A program made the translations under genes and the position numbers. This document shows positions 1-7,600 of a stretch of DNA of 9,501 bases, in pieces. The notes under the pieces were generated by a model. It was not told the DNA's origin, did not search any database, and saw only the letters and a program-made list of their open reading frames with translations. This DNA comes from Comamonadaceae bacterium UBA2237 (lineage in GTDB: Bacteria; Pseudomonadota; Gammaproteobacteria; Burkholderiales; Burkholderiaceae_C). Location: positions 683 through 10,183 of the forward strand of contig DDYJ01000093.1 in NCBI GenBank assembly GCA_002347905.1. Reading direction: 5' to 3'. Position 1 is the first letter of the stretch; the number at the start of each line of letters is the position of its first letter.

Positions 1-76
1 CGCTCGCATAGAAAGTCAAAAACACTTGACCATTTTGTCAGCGCGTTTCTGTCAGACGATTTCTCACAAGAAGGCA

Positions 77-94
77 GCGCCACTGTGCTGGCGC
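77..94 (-). terminator. Weak stem-loop downstream of trmB
   Basis: On the minus strand, 24 nt past the trmB stop, GCGCCA and TGGCGC can pair around a 6-base loop (GCACAG). Only a mixed TGCCTTCTTGT stretch follows, not a run of T. It could be a weak or Rho-assisted 3' end for the leftward genes. The rest of 1-117 contains no convincing reading frame on either strand. Confidence 0.25.
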
Positions 95-117
95 CCACAC
101 CATCGCGTGTTGGAAGC

Positions 118-846
118 TTAGGCCTTTTCAAATACCAAGTCCCACACACCGTGCCCTAATTTCAAGCCACGGTTTTCGAATTTTGTTAAAGGGCGATAGC
201 TGGGTTTTTCAGCAAAGCCACTCGGATGCATAGCGGTGTTTTTGAGAAGGGGTTCTGCTGACAAAACTTGCAGCATTTGCTCAGCATAGGGTTCCCAATC
301 TGTGGCAAGGTGCAAATAGCCGCCATGCTTGATATGACGTGCAAGTCGGTTCACAAAAGGGCTTTGGATCAGACGGCGTTTGTGGTGCCGGCTTTTGTGC
401 CAAGGGTCGGGAAAGAATATATGGACACCATCCAAACTGTTTTCACCCAACATATGGTCCATCACCTCGACGGCATCGTGTTGCACGATACGAATATTGC
501 CGATGTTTTCTTCGCCACAACGTTTCAACAAGGCGCCTACGCCAGGTGCGTGAACTTCGCAACACAAAAAGTTATCGCTTGCTCGCGTTTGGGCAATTTT
601 GGCGGTGGCGTCGCCCATACCAAAACCGATTTCCAAAATAAGCGGCGCTTGGCGACCAAACGGGGCTGCAAGGTCTAGCCTTTCGTTTTTAAAAGGAAGT
701 AAAAACTTCGCCCCAAATTGCTCAAACGCTCTGGTTTGTCCGGGCCCCATGCGGCCAGCGCGAAGCACGTAGGTTTTGATGACGCGCATGAATGGCGTGG
801 CCGTATGTTGGCTACCCATGGCATCAGAAGAGTTAGGGGTTGACAT
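118..846 (-). CDS. trmB: tRNA (guanine-N7-)-methyltransferase TrmB
   Basis: This cytoplasmic enzyme transfers a methyl group from S-adenosylmethionine to N7 of guanine 46 in the variable loop of tRNAs. The 242-residue product has the family signatures in order: the SAM-binding glycine motif LEIGFGMG (residues 71-78), [12 protein letters not shown] (96-107), the catalytic and tRNA-binding block [15 protein letters not shown] (144-158), [12 protein letters not shown] (181-192) and the C-terminal [17 protein letters not shown] (221-237). These align by eye with the E. coli enzyme, and the length is typical. The start is the first ATG (minus strand, 846). In-frame ATGs at residues 10 and 20 are alternatives, because the first 20 residues are weakly conserved and no Shine-Dalgarno sequence is visible. 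It is the last gene of a leftward run, 52 nt after gluQRS. Function is confident; the exact start is not. Confidence 0.97.
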   Translation of the reverse strand: MSTPNSSDAMGSQHTATPFMRVIKTYVLRAGRMGPGQTRAFEQFGAKFLLPFKNERLDLAAPFGRQAPLILEIGFGMGDATAKIAQTRASDNFLCCEVHAPGVGALLKRCGEENIGNIRIVQHDAVEVMDHMLGENSLDGVHIFFPDPWHKSRHHKRRLIQSPFVNRLARHIKHGGYLHLATDWEPYAEQMLQVLSAEPLLKNTAMHPSGFAEKPSYRPLTKFENRGLKLGHGVWDLVFEKA

Positions 847-872
847 AACAAGTATTAGAGAAATCTTTGCAG

Positions 873-878
873 ATTATC
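873..878 (-). promoter_or_regulatory. Possible -10 box for trmB
   Basis: The gluQRS-trmB gap carries GATAAT on the minus strand, five of six matches to the sigma-70 -10 consensus. It lies 26 nt before the trmB ATG, which would leave a leader of about 20 nt. No good -35 element sits 16-18 nt upstream. Just upstream, a 5-bp inverted repeat (TGGGC/GCCCA, 880-896, 7-base loop) could act as a small stem-loop. The call is tentative. Confidence 0.2.
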
Positions 879-898
879 GTGGGCTACTTGTGCCCAAT

Positions 899-1801
899 CT
901 AAAACGATTGTTGGCTCGATAACCATGCTTGTGTCCATTGGTTCAAAGCATTGCTCAAAGAAGTCTCACAAGGCTTGAGCCCCAACACCCCAGCCGCACG
1001 ATTCAATGCTGCAAGTGGATCGCTAAGATCCAAAGCCTGCGCGCCGTTTTGCTTACTCAGTTTTTCACCGTTCTCACCGAGCACCAACGGCGTATGCATA
1101 TAAGTGGGCGTGGGAAAGTCCAAAGCTTTTTGCAGCAAAATTTGGCGCGCTGTATTGTCTAGTAAGTCCTCGCCGCGCACGATATGGGTGACACCTTGAT
1201 CTGCATCGTCGACCACTACAGCGAGTTGGTAAGCCCACACACCATCGGCACGTTTTAAAACAAAGTCACCGACTTCTGTGGCCACGTCTTGTTGTTGGAG
1301 TCCCTTTCGCCTGTCATGCCACTGCAATGTTGGGGGTAAGTGCAGTGCCTCGATCACAGCTTGCACATTCAAGCGCCAAGCGCGTGCGGATTTGCCGTGG
1401 AGGCCATTACGACAGGTGCCTGGGTAAACCGCAGCGTTGTGTCGCGCCAATTGGTGGCCCTGCGATACATAAACATCTTCGATTTCTTTGCGCGAACATC
1501 CGCATGGGTACGCCCAGCCTTTGTTAATCAACTTGGCTAATGCGTCTTCATACAAATACGTCCGACGTGACTGCCAAGTAGGTTCGCTCTCGGTCACTAA
1601 GCCGCAGGCGGCGAGTTGTTTCAAAATTTGTTGGTCTGCCCCCGCAACACAACGTGGTGCATCGATGTCTTCTATTCTCAATAGCCACTGCCCTAGGTGT
1701 GCGCGTGCGTCCAACCAACTGGCTAAAGCTGCGACCAGTGAACCTGCATGCAAAGACCCAGTCGGCGAGGGCGCGAATCGTCCAACGTAGCGCACGCCCA
1801 T
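899..1801 (-). CDS. gluQ: glutamyl-Q tRNA(Asp) synthetase GluQRS
   Basis: GluQRS (also named YadB) is a shortened glutamyl-tRNA synthetase paralogue. It activates glutamate and attaches it to the queuosine base at position 34 of tRNA-Asp rather than to a tRNA 3' end. Numbering from a GTG at 1804, the 301-residue frame shows the class I signature [13 protein letters not shown] (11-23, HIGH equivalent), LRIEDID (42-48) and a zinc-site pattern of C101, C103, Y127 and C131. It also has VRGEDLL (209-215) and the KMSKS-equivalent EKLSKQ (247-252). The anticodon-binding domain of full GluRS is absent: the protein ends about 50 residues after EKLSKQ, as expected for GluQRS. The first two codons are GTG then ATG; I chose the ATG at 1801 (300 residues). 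No good Shine-Dalgarno sequence precedes either. The start lies 12 nt after the flavoprotein stop, which suggests co-transcription. Confidence 0.95.
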   Translation of the reverse strand: MGVRYVGRFAPSPTGSLHAGSLVAALASWLDARAHLGQWLLRIEDIDAPRCVAGADQQILKQLAACGLVTESEPTWQSRRTYLYEDALAKLINKGWAYPCGCSRKEIEDVYVSQGHQLARHNAAVYPGTCRNGLHGKSARAWRLNVQAVIEALHLPPTLQWHDRRKGLQQQDVATEVGDFVLKRADGVWAYQLAVVVDDADQGVTHIVRGEDLLDNTARQILLQKALDFPTPTYMHTPLVLGENGEKLSKQNGAQALDLSDPLAALNRAAGVLGLKPCETSLSNALNQWTQAWLSSQQSF

Positions 1802-1813
1802 CACTGCAAGAAA

Positions 1814-2884
1814 TTACAAACGATGTGCCGAATGACAAACGGCGAGAGCGAGTTCTAGGCCTGATACGAAGGCGTCTTCTACCCGGTGGCCGATATGCCA
1901 ATCTCCACAAGTGCCAAGACCTGTTGACGCATGGAATTGAAAAGGTGTGCCTAATGGCACCAAGGTTTGCGCATAGCGCCAACGGTGCACTTCTGCATAA
2001 CTGGGTTCAGCGCGGATTCCCGTGAGCTCTGAGAATGCGCGCAGCATCTTGGCTTGCACGCGTGGCGCATCGTCTTCCAAATGTTCTTGTGACCATGCGG
2101 CACTGGCTTGCACCGTCCAACGTTCAATCTTGCCACGTCCAGGTTTGGAGGATTCGCGGGTCAACCAAGCCACCCGGTGGTGCGTGCTGCGCGCGGCATT
2201 CCATTGGGGGCCGAGGTGGGGTAGATCGGGATTGTTGGCATTTGGAAACGCAAGCATCAAGGTCCAGCACGGTGCTACTTGCACTTTGCTCATCGCCTCC
2301 AAGAAATGGGTTTCGTTGACGTGTGTACCGGAGTTGCGTAGCAACTGCTCGGCTTGTATGGACGGCACAGCCAACAAAACTCGGTCAAAACCTTTGTGCG
2401 TTTCTGGAATTTCAGCGCGGGTGCTGGTGTTGATGGAGTGCAAAGTCCATTGGCCTTTGGCATTGCGTTCCATGCGTTGCACTTGGTTATGGAGGTGCAA
2501 TGCTTTACCAAGAGGTTGCGCCCAGTGACGGACCAGAGCGTTCATGCCGGGGCTGGCTACAAAGTGTGCATCATGGTTTTGTTTAGCGGCTTCGAATACG
2601 TGTCCCAAGGGGTCTAAGACGCGCACGGCACTGGCGCTCCATGGGCGGCAAATGTCTTTGGTGCCTGCGACGGTTTGCAGTGCTAAAGAAAATCTGGGGT
2701 CGCGCACTGTGAAGTATTGGGTGCCGTGGTCGAAGGTGCCAAATACGGTTTCGCGGGTGGACATGCGTCCTGCGGCGCCACGGCTTTTTTCGAATATGTG
2801 TACGCGGTGTCCTGCTTGGACCAGAGTGCGTGCAGCGGTGATGCCGGCCATGCCGGCGCCGATGATGGCGATATGGAGTGTCAT
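1814..2884 (-). CDS. Renalase-like FAD-dependent oxidoreductase (COG3380 type)
   Basis: This is a predicted soluble NAD(P)/FAD-dependent oxidoreductase related to renalase and flavin amine oxidases; the substrate is unknown. Numbered from the chosen ATG at 2884 (356 residues), it opens with the dinucleotide-binding motif IAIIGAGMAG (5-14). An acidic residue, E32, ends the second strand, and EKSRGAAGRMSTRE (32-45) is the usual second FAD-contact segment. FDHGTQYF follows shortly after. Near the C-terminus, GTCGDWHIGHRVEDAFVSGLE is the typical FAD-closing motif. The frame stays open upstream to a TTG at 2947 and an ATG at 2944. The ATG at 2944 has an AAGGGG a few bases before it, so a form about 20 residues longer is possible. 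I prefer 2884 because the Rossmann motif then begins almost at the N-terminus. It is the first gene of the leftward run with gluQRS and trmB; no functional link to them is known to me. Confidence 0.88.
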   Translation of the reverse strand: MTLHIAIIGAGMAGITAARTLVQAGHRVHIFEKSRGAAGRMSTRETVFGTFDHGTQYFTVRDPRFSLALQTVAGTKDICRPWSASAVRVLDPLGHVFEAAKQNHDAHFVASPGMNALVRHWAQPLGKALHLHNQVQRMERNAKGQWTLHSINTSTRAEIPETHKGFDRVLLAVPSIQAEQLLRNSGTHVNETHFLEAMSKVQVAPCWTLMLAFPNANNPDLPHLGPQWNAARSTHHRVAWLTRESSKPGRGKIERWTVQASAAWSQEHLEDDAPRVQAKMLRAFSELTGIRAEPSYAEVHRWRYAQTLVPLGTPFQFHASTGLGTCGDWHIGHRVEDAFVSGLELALAVCHSAHRL

Positions 2885-3172
2885 GGCTTGGACTTTACAC
2901 GCTGTTATGGGCTTTCTGGCTTCGGGAAAACGCAATGTTCGCATCAAGCCCCTTGCACTCGCCTTGCTTCTTGGAGGGCGTTGATTTTTTTATGTTTTAT
3001 TTGGTGTTTGTTTGTACATTGATTTTTTATTTGATGTCCTCATTTGATGTTTGGTGTTTATGTCAATCTATTCATATTGTTCTAGTACCATGCCACCTTT
3101 AGGTGATTCTTCTGCGCTAACTGGCTGCATTGATCCTTGGTTGCTTGACCTTCATCAACATTTCCCTATCAC
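2885..3172. other. Divergent intergenic region, T-rich with short repeats
   Basis: This region lies between the leftward flavoprotein gene and the rightward pirin gene and should hold both promoters. The block 2981-3080 counts 60 T, 16 A and 24 G+C, far from the surrounding coding DNA. A perfect TTGACA is present on the minus strand (3066 to 3061), but no good -10 lies 16-18 nt beyond it. On the plus strand TTGGTG (3051-3056) and TATTGT (3075-3080) are spaced by 18 nt and could be a weak promoter for the pirin gene. A small inverted repeat, CACCT-TT-AGGTG, lies at 3094-3105. I cannot identify any specific regulator site. Confidence 0.5.
2981..3059. repeat. Short direct repeats in the T-rich region
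   Basis: Three exact short direct repeats occur within 80 bp. TTGATTTTTT is at 2981-2990 and 3019-3028. TTTGGTGTTT is at 3000-3009 and 3050-3059. ATTTGATGT is at 3029-3037 and 3042-3050, separated by CCTC (period 13). The sequence is of low complexity, so part of this could arise by chance or by local slippage. The 13-bp-spaced pair most resembles a possible protein-binding site. Confidence 0.45.
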
Positions 3173-3176
3173 ATGA
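3060..3176 (+). CDS. Possible 38-residue upstream frame overlapping the pirin start
   Basis: An ATG at 3060 opens a frame of 38 codons ending in TGA at 3174-3176. The stop shares ATGA with the pirin start codon at 3173, the classic geometry of translational coupling. A second in-frame ATG at 3090 would give 28 residues beginning MPPLGDSS. The predicted peptide has no signal peptide, membrane segment or known motif, and I do not recognise it. Upstream of 3060 there is only a weak GGTG, and nothing purine-rich precedes 3090, so initiation is doubtful. It may be a leader peptide or chance. Confidence 0.2.
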   Translation: MSIYSYCSSTMPPLGDSSALTGCIDPWLLDLHQHFPIT

Positions 3177-3868
3177 TCTCCATTCGCAAATCCCTTGACC
3201 GCGGCTATGCCGACCATGGCTGGTTGAAGTCGTTTCATAGTTTTTCTTTTGCTGGTTACCACGATCCGAAATTTATGGGGTGGGGTAATTTGCGGGTGAT
3301 TAATGAGGACCGTATTGCGCCGGGCTCGGGGTTTGGTACCCACGGGCATCGGGATATGGAGATCATTAGCTATGTGTTGCAGGGCGAGTTGGCGCACCAG
3401 GACAGCATGGGTAATGTGGAAGGTATTCCGCCTGGGGATGTGCAGCGCATGAGCGCGGGCTCTGGCGTGATGCACAGCGAGTTCAACCATGCGCCCAATG
3501 AGACAACCCATTTTTTTCAAATTTGGATTGAGCCGAATGTGCGTGGTATTTCGCCCGGGTATGAACAAAAAACGGTGCCGCCTGCTTCTAAGCGCGGTGC
3601 TTTGGTTCAAATTGCTGGGCCCCAAGATGCGCTGGTGAAGATTCATGCAGATGCCTCTTTGTATGCCGGCTTGTTTGATGGTGATGAGGCGGCCACACTT
3701 GCATTGCAATCTGGCAGAAAGGCTTATGTGCATTTGGTGCGCGGCGAGGTGCAGGTCAATGGGCAAGCCCTGAAAACCGGAGATGCCGCCATGTTGGACA
3801 ACGAAACACGCATTTCAATTTCCAACGGAACGGATGCGGAAGTATTGGTTTTTGACTTAGCGCCTTAA
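3173..3868 (+). CDS. Pirin family protein (bicupin, quercetinase-like)
   Basis: Pirins are cytoplasmic double-cupin metalloproteins. Some, such as E. coli YhhW, show quercetin 2,3-dioxygenase activity in vitro, and the physiological substrate is generally unknown. The 231-residue product matches the YhhW type in length. It starts with the family signature around SFHSFSFAGYHDP (20-32). The N-terminal cupin carries the full metal-ligand set H57, H59 (GTHGHRDMEI), H101 and E103 (VMHSEF), at the same positions as I recall for YhhW. The C-terminal cupin (about 150-231) lacks these ligands, as is usual. The ATG at 3173 is the only start that keeps the conserved N-terminus. Its Shine-Dalgarno sequence is poor, and the codon overlaps the stop of a possible short upstream frame. 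The next gene, 121 nt downstream, is a flavodoxin-like protein, suggesting a redox or stress-related pair (inference). Confidence 0.93.
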   Translation: MISIRKSLDRGYADHGWLKSFHSFSFAGYHDPKFMGWGNLRVINEDRIAPGSGFGTHGHRDMEIISYVLQGELAHQDSMGNVEGIPPGDVQRMSAGSGVMHSEFNHAPNETTHFFQIWIEPNVRGISPGYEQKTVPPASKRGALVQIAGPQDALVKIHADASLYAGLFDGDEAATLALQSGRKAYVHLVRGEVQVNGQALKTGDAAMLDNETRISISNGTDAEVLVFDLAP

Positions 3869-3989
3869 TTTGTCAGAACGTCTTCTGCCTTTAATGAGCG
3901 GAATTAGTCCTCACATAGTGTTTTTCGCATACTGAATTTCAGTTGTCTTTTGCCAGCCCCCTTTTTTCTTTAACCCTTTAGGAGTTTCT
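3869..3989 (+). promoter_or_regulatory. Leader of the flavodoxin-like gene with a near-palindrome
   Basis: The 121-bp gap contains ACTGAA-T-TTCAGT (3931-3943), a 13-bp inverted repeat with 6-bp arms around one base, which could be an operator. A CATACT (3928-3933) overlaps it and could be a -10 box, but no good -35 is seen. No terminator for the pirin gene is evident. A Shine-Dalgarno AGGAG lies at 3980-3984, five bases before the next ATG. Confidence 0.3.
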
Positions 3990-4523
3990 ATGACTAAAAC
4001 AGTCGTTATCTATCACTCAGGCTATGGCCATACCCAGCGCGTGGCGCAGTTTGTGGCGGAAGGTGCCAAGGCGCAAGTGATTGCGATTGACGCAGATGGC
4101 AACATCACAGACGCAGATTGGACCGCTTTAGATGCGGCAGATGCGATTATTTTCGGTTCTCCCACTTACATGGGCATGGCTTCATGGCAGTTCAAGAAAT
4201 TTGCAGATGCCACGTCCAAGCGTTGGTTCTCAAGCGCTTGGAAAGACAAAGTCGCTGGCGGTTTCACGATTTCTGCTAGTCCCAGTGGCGACAAGCTCTC
4301 GACAATCCACTACTTCATCACTTTGGCAATGCAACAAGGCATGGTTTGGGTGGGTCAGCCTGCTTTGAATGACGGCACGATCAACCGCATTGGATCTAAC
4401 TCTGGTTTGATGGCGCAAGTGGGTGCTACCAGCCCAGCCGCTGACATTCCTCAGGGCGATTTAGATACAGCCAAGGCTTACGGCGAGCGCGTCGCGCACG
4501 TGGCGGCCAAGTTGCGCGGTTAA
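3990..4523 (+). CDS. Flavodoxin/WrbA-like FMN protein (NAD(P)H-dependent oxidoreductase)
   Basis: This is a predicted soluble flavodoxin-fold protein of 177 residues that should bind FMN and transfer electrons, possibly from NAD(P)H to quinones as WrbA does. The phosphate-binding loop is YHSGYGHTQRVA (8-19), right after the first beta strand. The second FMN loop is FGSPTYMGMASWQFKKF (55-71), very like the WrbA segment GTPTRFGNMSGQM. A third, AGGFTISASPSGDKLSTI (89-106), corresponds to the WrbA loop that contacts the isoalloxazine, and the following helix and strand contain QGMVWVG (116-122). It is somewhat shorter than E. coli WrbA (about 198 residues), and the family annotation 'flavodoxin family protein' is safer than wrbA. 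The ATG at 3990 is supported by AGGAG at 3980-3984. It stands between pirin and dnaE, with leaders on both sides, so it may be transcribed alone or with pirin. Confidence 0.88.
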   Translation: MTKTVVIYHSGYGHTQRVAQFVAEGAKAQVIAIDADGNITDADWTALDAADAIIFGSPTYMGMASWQFKKFADATSKRWFSSAWKDKVAGGFTISASPSGDKLSTIHYFITLAMQQGMVWVGQPALNDGTINRIGSNSGLMAQVGATSPAADIPQGDLDTAKAYGERVAHVAAKLRG

Positions 4524-4549
4524 TTCAAATTAAGTGAATGCTTTTAATT

Positions 4550-4589
4550 GCGTAGTCCATTAGTGCTCATGCGCCCTTAAGGGCTACGC
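4550..4589 (+). other. Stem-loop and perfect palindrome upstream of dnaE
   Basis: GCGTAGTCC (4550-4558) can pair with GGGCTACGC (4581-4589), giving nine base pairs with one G-U, around a 22-base loop. Nested in the right part is a perfect 12-bp palindrome, GCCCTTAAGGGC (4573-4584), which is an alternative, competing structure. A further short inverted repeat, ACCCT-C-AGGGT (4592-4602), follows. No T-run follows any of them, so a standard intrinsic terminator for the flavodoxin-like gene is not supported. A regulatory or 3'-end-stabilising role is possible. Confidence 0.35.
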
Positions 4590-4618
4590 AAACCCTCAGG
4601 GTGGGCAGGTGGTGTGCC

Positions 4619-4624
4619 TACAAT
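4619..4624 (+). promoter_or_regulatory. Possible -10 box (TACAAT) for dnaE
   Basis: TACAAT matches the sigma-70 -10 consensus at five of six positions and ends 7 nt before the ATG at 4632. Transcription would then begin almost at that ATG, giving a leaderless or near-leaderless message and placing the GTG at 4614 outside it. No good -35 hexamer stands 16-18 nt upstream, so the promoter call rests on the -10 alone. Confidence 0.3.
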
Positions 4625-4631
4625 CAACTTT

Positions 4632-7600
4632 ATGTTTGTTCATTTACGCCTGCACTCTGAGTTTTCTGTTGTCGATGGGACTAACCGAATCGATGATGCA
4701 GTGCAGGTGGCGGCTGACGATAAGCAGCCTGCGCTTGCGCTGACCGACCTCAATAATTTATTCGGCACCATCAAGTTTTATAAGCAAGCCCGTAGCAAGG
4801 GCGTGAAGCCCTTGTTGGGTGCTGAGATTTATCTGGAAAGCCTGACCCAAGACGCCAACCATCTCTCCAAGATGATTTTGTTGGTGCAAAGCCAGCAGGG
4901 CTATTTGAATTTGTGCGAACTCCTCAGCCGTGGCTGGACCCAAAACGTGCACAAGGCAGTGGGTGTGATCAAGTTGGCCTGGTTGCAAGAGTTGTCCCAA
5001 GGATTGATTGCGCTCTCTGGCGCACAAAGTGGGGCTGTAGGCCAAGCCTTGGTGCAAGGTGATTTGTCCCGTGCCAGTGAATTGGCTTTGCAAATGGCTG
5101 GTATTTTTCCGCACCGTTTTTACATAGAGTTGCAACGTGCTGGGCGCTTAGATGACGAAGCGCATGTAGTGGCTGCTGTTCAATTGGCTTCGCATTTCAA
5201 TTTGCCTGTCGTAGCCACGCATCCTGTGCAGTTCACCAAGCCAGACGATTACGAGGCGCACGAAGCACGTGTATGCATTTCCGAAGGCGAGATATTGGGT
5301 AACCAGCGACGCGTGCGCAAATTCACGCGTGAGCAATATTTCAAATCTAGCGCGCAGATGCAGGAGTTGTTTGCGGATATTCCATCTGCTATTGCAAACT
5401 CACTAGAAATTGCCAAACGTTGTAATGTGTCTTTGGTGCTAGGTAAGCCTCAGTTGCCTGATTACCCGACACCCAACGGCATGGCGATTGATGAGTATTT
5501 CCGTTTTGCATCGCATGAAGGTTTGAAGGAGCGACTGGTGCATCTTTATCCAGATGCAGCAAAACGTGAAGCCGAACGCCAACGCTATGAAGAGCGACTG
5601 GAATTTGAAATCAACACGATTTTGAAAATGGGGTTTCCGGGTTATTTCTTGATCGTGGGTGACTTCATCAATTGGGCTAAAAACAATGGCTGCCCTGTCG
5701 GCCCAGGACGCGGTTCTGGTGCAGGTTCCTTAGTCGCTTATGCATTGAAGATCACTGACTTAGACCCTTTGCAATACAACTTGCTGTTTGAGCGTTTCTT
5801 AAATCCAGAGCGGGTCTCCATGCCTGACTTCGATATTGACTTTTGCCAAACCAACCGTGACCGTGTGATTGATTATGTGAAAGACAAATACGGCCGAAAT
5901 GCCGTGAGTCAAATCGCGACTTTTGGCACGATGGCAGCCCGCGCTGCGATTCGCGATGTTGGTCGTGTTTTGGATATGAGTTACACCTTTTGCGATGGCA
6001 TCAGCAAACTCATTCCTAATAAACCCGGACAACACATCACGATCGACGGGGCGATCAAAGCCGAGCCTATCTTGGCCGAGCGTCTGGCAAAAGAAGACGA
6101 AGTCAAAACATTGCTGGCGTTGGCGCAAAAGCTAGAGGGTATGACACGCAACGTGGGCATGCATGCGGGTGGTGTTTTGATTGCACCTGGAAAGCTGACA
6201 GACTTTTGTCCGCTCTACCAACAGCCTGGAAGCGAATCAGCCGTCAGCCAGTTTGACAAAGACGATGTTGAGGCTGCAGGCCTGGTGAAGTTCGACTTCT
6301 TAGGCTTGGCAACCCTCACGATCTTAGAAATCGCGCGCCAATTCATACAGAAGCGCCATAAGGGCCAAGAAAATTTCGCCTTTGAAAATATTCCACTGGA
6401 TGATGTAGCCACCTACCGTTTGTTCCAAGAAGGAAAAACAGAGGCCGTATTCCAGTTTGAAAGCCGAGGCATGCAAGGGATGTTGCGTGATGCGCGTCCA
6501 ACCCGACTCGAAGACTTGATTGCTTTGAACGCGCTGTATCGACCAGGCCCTATGGATTTGATTCCGAGTTTCGTTGCCCGCAAACACGGCCGTGAAAAAG
6601 TAGAGTACCCACATCCTTTGGTCGAAGGTATGTTGTCCGAGACCTACGGCATCATGGTTTACCAAGAGCAGGTGATGCAAACCGCGCAGATTCTGGGCGG
6701 TTACTCGCTCGGAGGCGCCGACTTGTTGCGTCGCGCCATGGGTAAAAAGAAGCCAGAAGAAATGGCCGAGCACCGTGAAATCTTTCGCAAAGGTGCTGCT
6801 GGTAACAATATTCCCGCAGAAAAAGCAGACGAAATTTTTGACTTGATGGAGCGCTTTGCGGGCTACGGTTTTAACAAATCACACGCTGCTGCTTATTCTT
6901 TGTTGGCGTACCACACTGCATGGGTGAAGGTGCATTACACCGCAGAATTTTTCTGCGCCAACATGACGGTGGAGATGGACGACACCGACAAGCTCAAGGT
7001 CTTGTACGAGGATGCATTAAAAATGGGGATGACCTTCGAGGCTCCCGATATCAACCGTGGTTTCCATCGATTCGAGCCTATTTCTGACAAAACCATTCGC
7101 TATGGATTGGGTGCCATCAAAGGTTCAGGCGAGCAAGCGATTGAAGCCATTGTGGCTGCGCGCGATATTGGTGGTGCATTCACCAGTTTGTACGACTTCG
7201 CGCGACGTGTGGATCGTACGCGTTTGAATAAACGAACCTTCGAAGCCTTGATCAAAGCGGGTGCATTCGATTGCCTAGATTTAAACCGAGCATCATTGTT
7301 AGCTAGCGTTGATCGCGCGTTTGACTTTGCCGCTGCCAGTGACGCGAATGCGAATCAAGGCGGGTTGTTTGATACGGGTGACGACACCCATGGCTCGAGT
7401 CAGCAAGAGCCCGATTTGGTGCACGTTCTACCTTGGGGTGTGAAAGAGCGCTTAACCCAAGAAAAAACAGCCCTAGGTTTTTACCTGTCTGGCCATTTAT
7501 TTGATGAAGTGGACAGAGAAGTCAGGAGCTTTGTTAAAACCCGTATCGATGATTTGATGGATTCTCGCGATACACAGTTACTTGCCGGTATTGTGAGCGA

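Noticed and set aside
26..54. TTGACC near the left edge as a plus-strand promoter
   Set aside because: No -10-like sequence at the right distance (CTGTCA there) and no plus-strand gene follows.
1548..1982. 144-codon minus-strand frame bridging the flavoprotein and gluQRS genes
   Set aside because: Arginine-rich translation, out of frame with two well-supported genes on the same strand and without a ribosome-binding site.
2022..2528. 168-codon plus-strand frame inside the flavoprotein gene
   Set aside because: Antisense to the flavoprotein gene; the translation is rich in Cys, Arg and Ser with no domain pattern.
3145..3172. TTGACC followed by TATCAC as a pirin promoter
   Set aside because: The spacing is acceptable (16 nt), but transcription would begin inside the pirin coding sequence, after its conserved first codons.
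3155..3766. 203-codon minus-strand frame across the pirin gene
   Set aside because: It is antisense to a clearly identified pirin gene; its product is basic and histidine/arginine-rich with no recognisable motif, as expected of a shadow frame.
4528..4549. AATTAA/TTAATT inverted repeat after the flavodoxin-like gene as a terminator
   Set aside because: Only A-T pairs, a bulge and no T-run; too weak to call an intrinsic terminator.
6324..6773. 149-codon minus-strand frame inside dnaE
   Set aside because: Lies fully antisense to the conserved polymerase core of dnaE; no family resemblance.
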